31,265 nt of DNA from DASXTB01 sp036505615 (lineage in GTDB: Bacteria; Acidobacteriota; UBA6911; JACQSX01), in contig DASXTB010000366.1 of assembly GCA_036505615.1 (NCBI GenBank), forward strand, positions 1-31,265, in the 5' to 3' direction. Made by a program: the position numbers and the translations under genes. Every line of letters starts with the position of its first letter. Positions within the stretch are counted from its first letter, which is position 1. The notes beneath the pieces are model-generated. The model ran no database searches. It was not told the DNA's origin and saw only the letters and a program-made list of their open reading frames with translations. Positions 31,116 to 31,265 of the stretch are shown here, piece by piece.

Positions 31116-31264
31116 GAAAGTCGAAGGTCCAAAGTCCAAGGTCCAAAGTCCAAAGTCGAAAGTCCCAAGTTGCGGATGTCTTAGCCTGGAAACTCCCAAC
31201 CCGGAGAGGCGTTTCGACTTGCGACCTTCGACTTTGGACTTTGGACTTTCGACTTTTGACCTTG
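31116..31264. repeat. Heptamer word array with inverted halves after rapZ (runs to window end)
   Basis: Seven gap-free heptamers (GAAAGTC, GAAGGTC, CAAAGTC and CAAGGTC types) fill 31116-31164. Seven reverse-complementary ones (GACTTGC, GACCTTC, GACTTTG, GACTTTC, GACTTTT and GACCTTG types) fill 31216-31264. About 50 bases of other sequence lie between. It starts 20 bases after the rapZ stop and may continue beyond the window. No gene is visible in 31097-31265. Confidence 0.75.
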
Positions 31265-31265
31265 G

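Noticed and set aside
1..31265. tRNA, rRNA or riboswitch genes
   Set aside because: No cloverleaf with a CCA-type end, no conserved rRNA stretch and no known riboswitch core was recognised by eye.

Overview
The window reads as a chromosomal segment of a diderm (Gram-negative type) bacterium. The best guess is Acidobacteriota, probably from a metagenome assembly. The reasons are an LPS-export gene set (an LptC/LptA-like giant protein plus LptB) joined to rpoN, a long-form hibernation factor, HPr kinase and RapZ, and wide intergenic spaces packed with palindromic and word-like repeats. The phylum is an inference; no rRNA or tRNA gene is visible.

Left part (1-18271) is a surface-polysaccharide region on both strands. 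Two 554-residue paralogous GT-C-type membrane glycosyltransferases lie tail to tail (310-1974 and 4518-2854), with a MITE-like element between them. A minus-strand pair follows: a NodU-type carbamoyltransferase and a GT4 glycosyltransferase whose start overlaps its stop. Next come a plus-strand GT4 and another GT-C membrane protein. A minus-strand set then runs DegT-type sugar aminotransferase, RmlC-like epimerase, GT4, and an NAD-dependent epimerase/dehydratase lacking the usual catalytic Tyr. A plus-strand GT4 and a WecA/TagO-type polyprenyl-phosphate sugar-1-phosphate transferase close the region. Together these would start an undecaprenyl-linked glycan, make at least one amino- or deoxy-sugar, extend the chain and decorate it with carbamoyl groups. 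No flippase, polymerase, RmlA or RmlB is visible.

Right part (18562-31265) is all on the plus strand: a membrane PHP-domain protein, recJ, lptC/A-like, lptB, rpoN, hpf, a TlpA-like thioredoxin, hprK and rapZ. lptB-rpoN-hpf-thioredoxin are 3 bases apart or overlap by ATGA and form one transcription and translation unit. The layout resembles the proteobacterial lptCAB-rpoN-hpf-ptsN-rapZ cluster, with a thioredoxin and HPr kinase where ptsN would be.

The most unusual content is between the genes. (1) Two copies of a 320-380 bp element have 70-bp near-perfect terminal inverted repeats and a conserved core. (2) A family of double hairpins shares a GGCTAT linker although the stems differ. (3) Arrays of degenerate 6-8 bp words occur at six loci; five have a reverse-complementary second half, and each locus uses its own vocabulary. 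One array supplies the end of recJ and another the stop codon of hprK. (4) There are arrays of unrelated short perfect hairpins, one hairpin being shared between two loci 9 kb apart. I know no name for these repeat systems.
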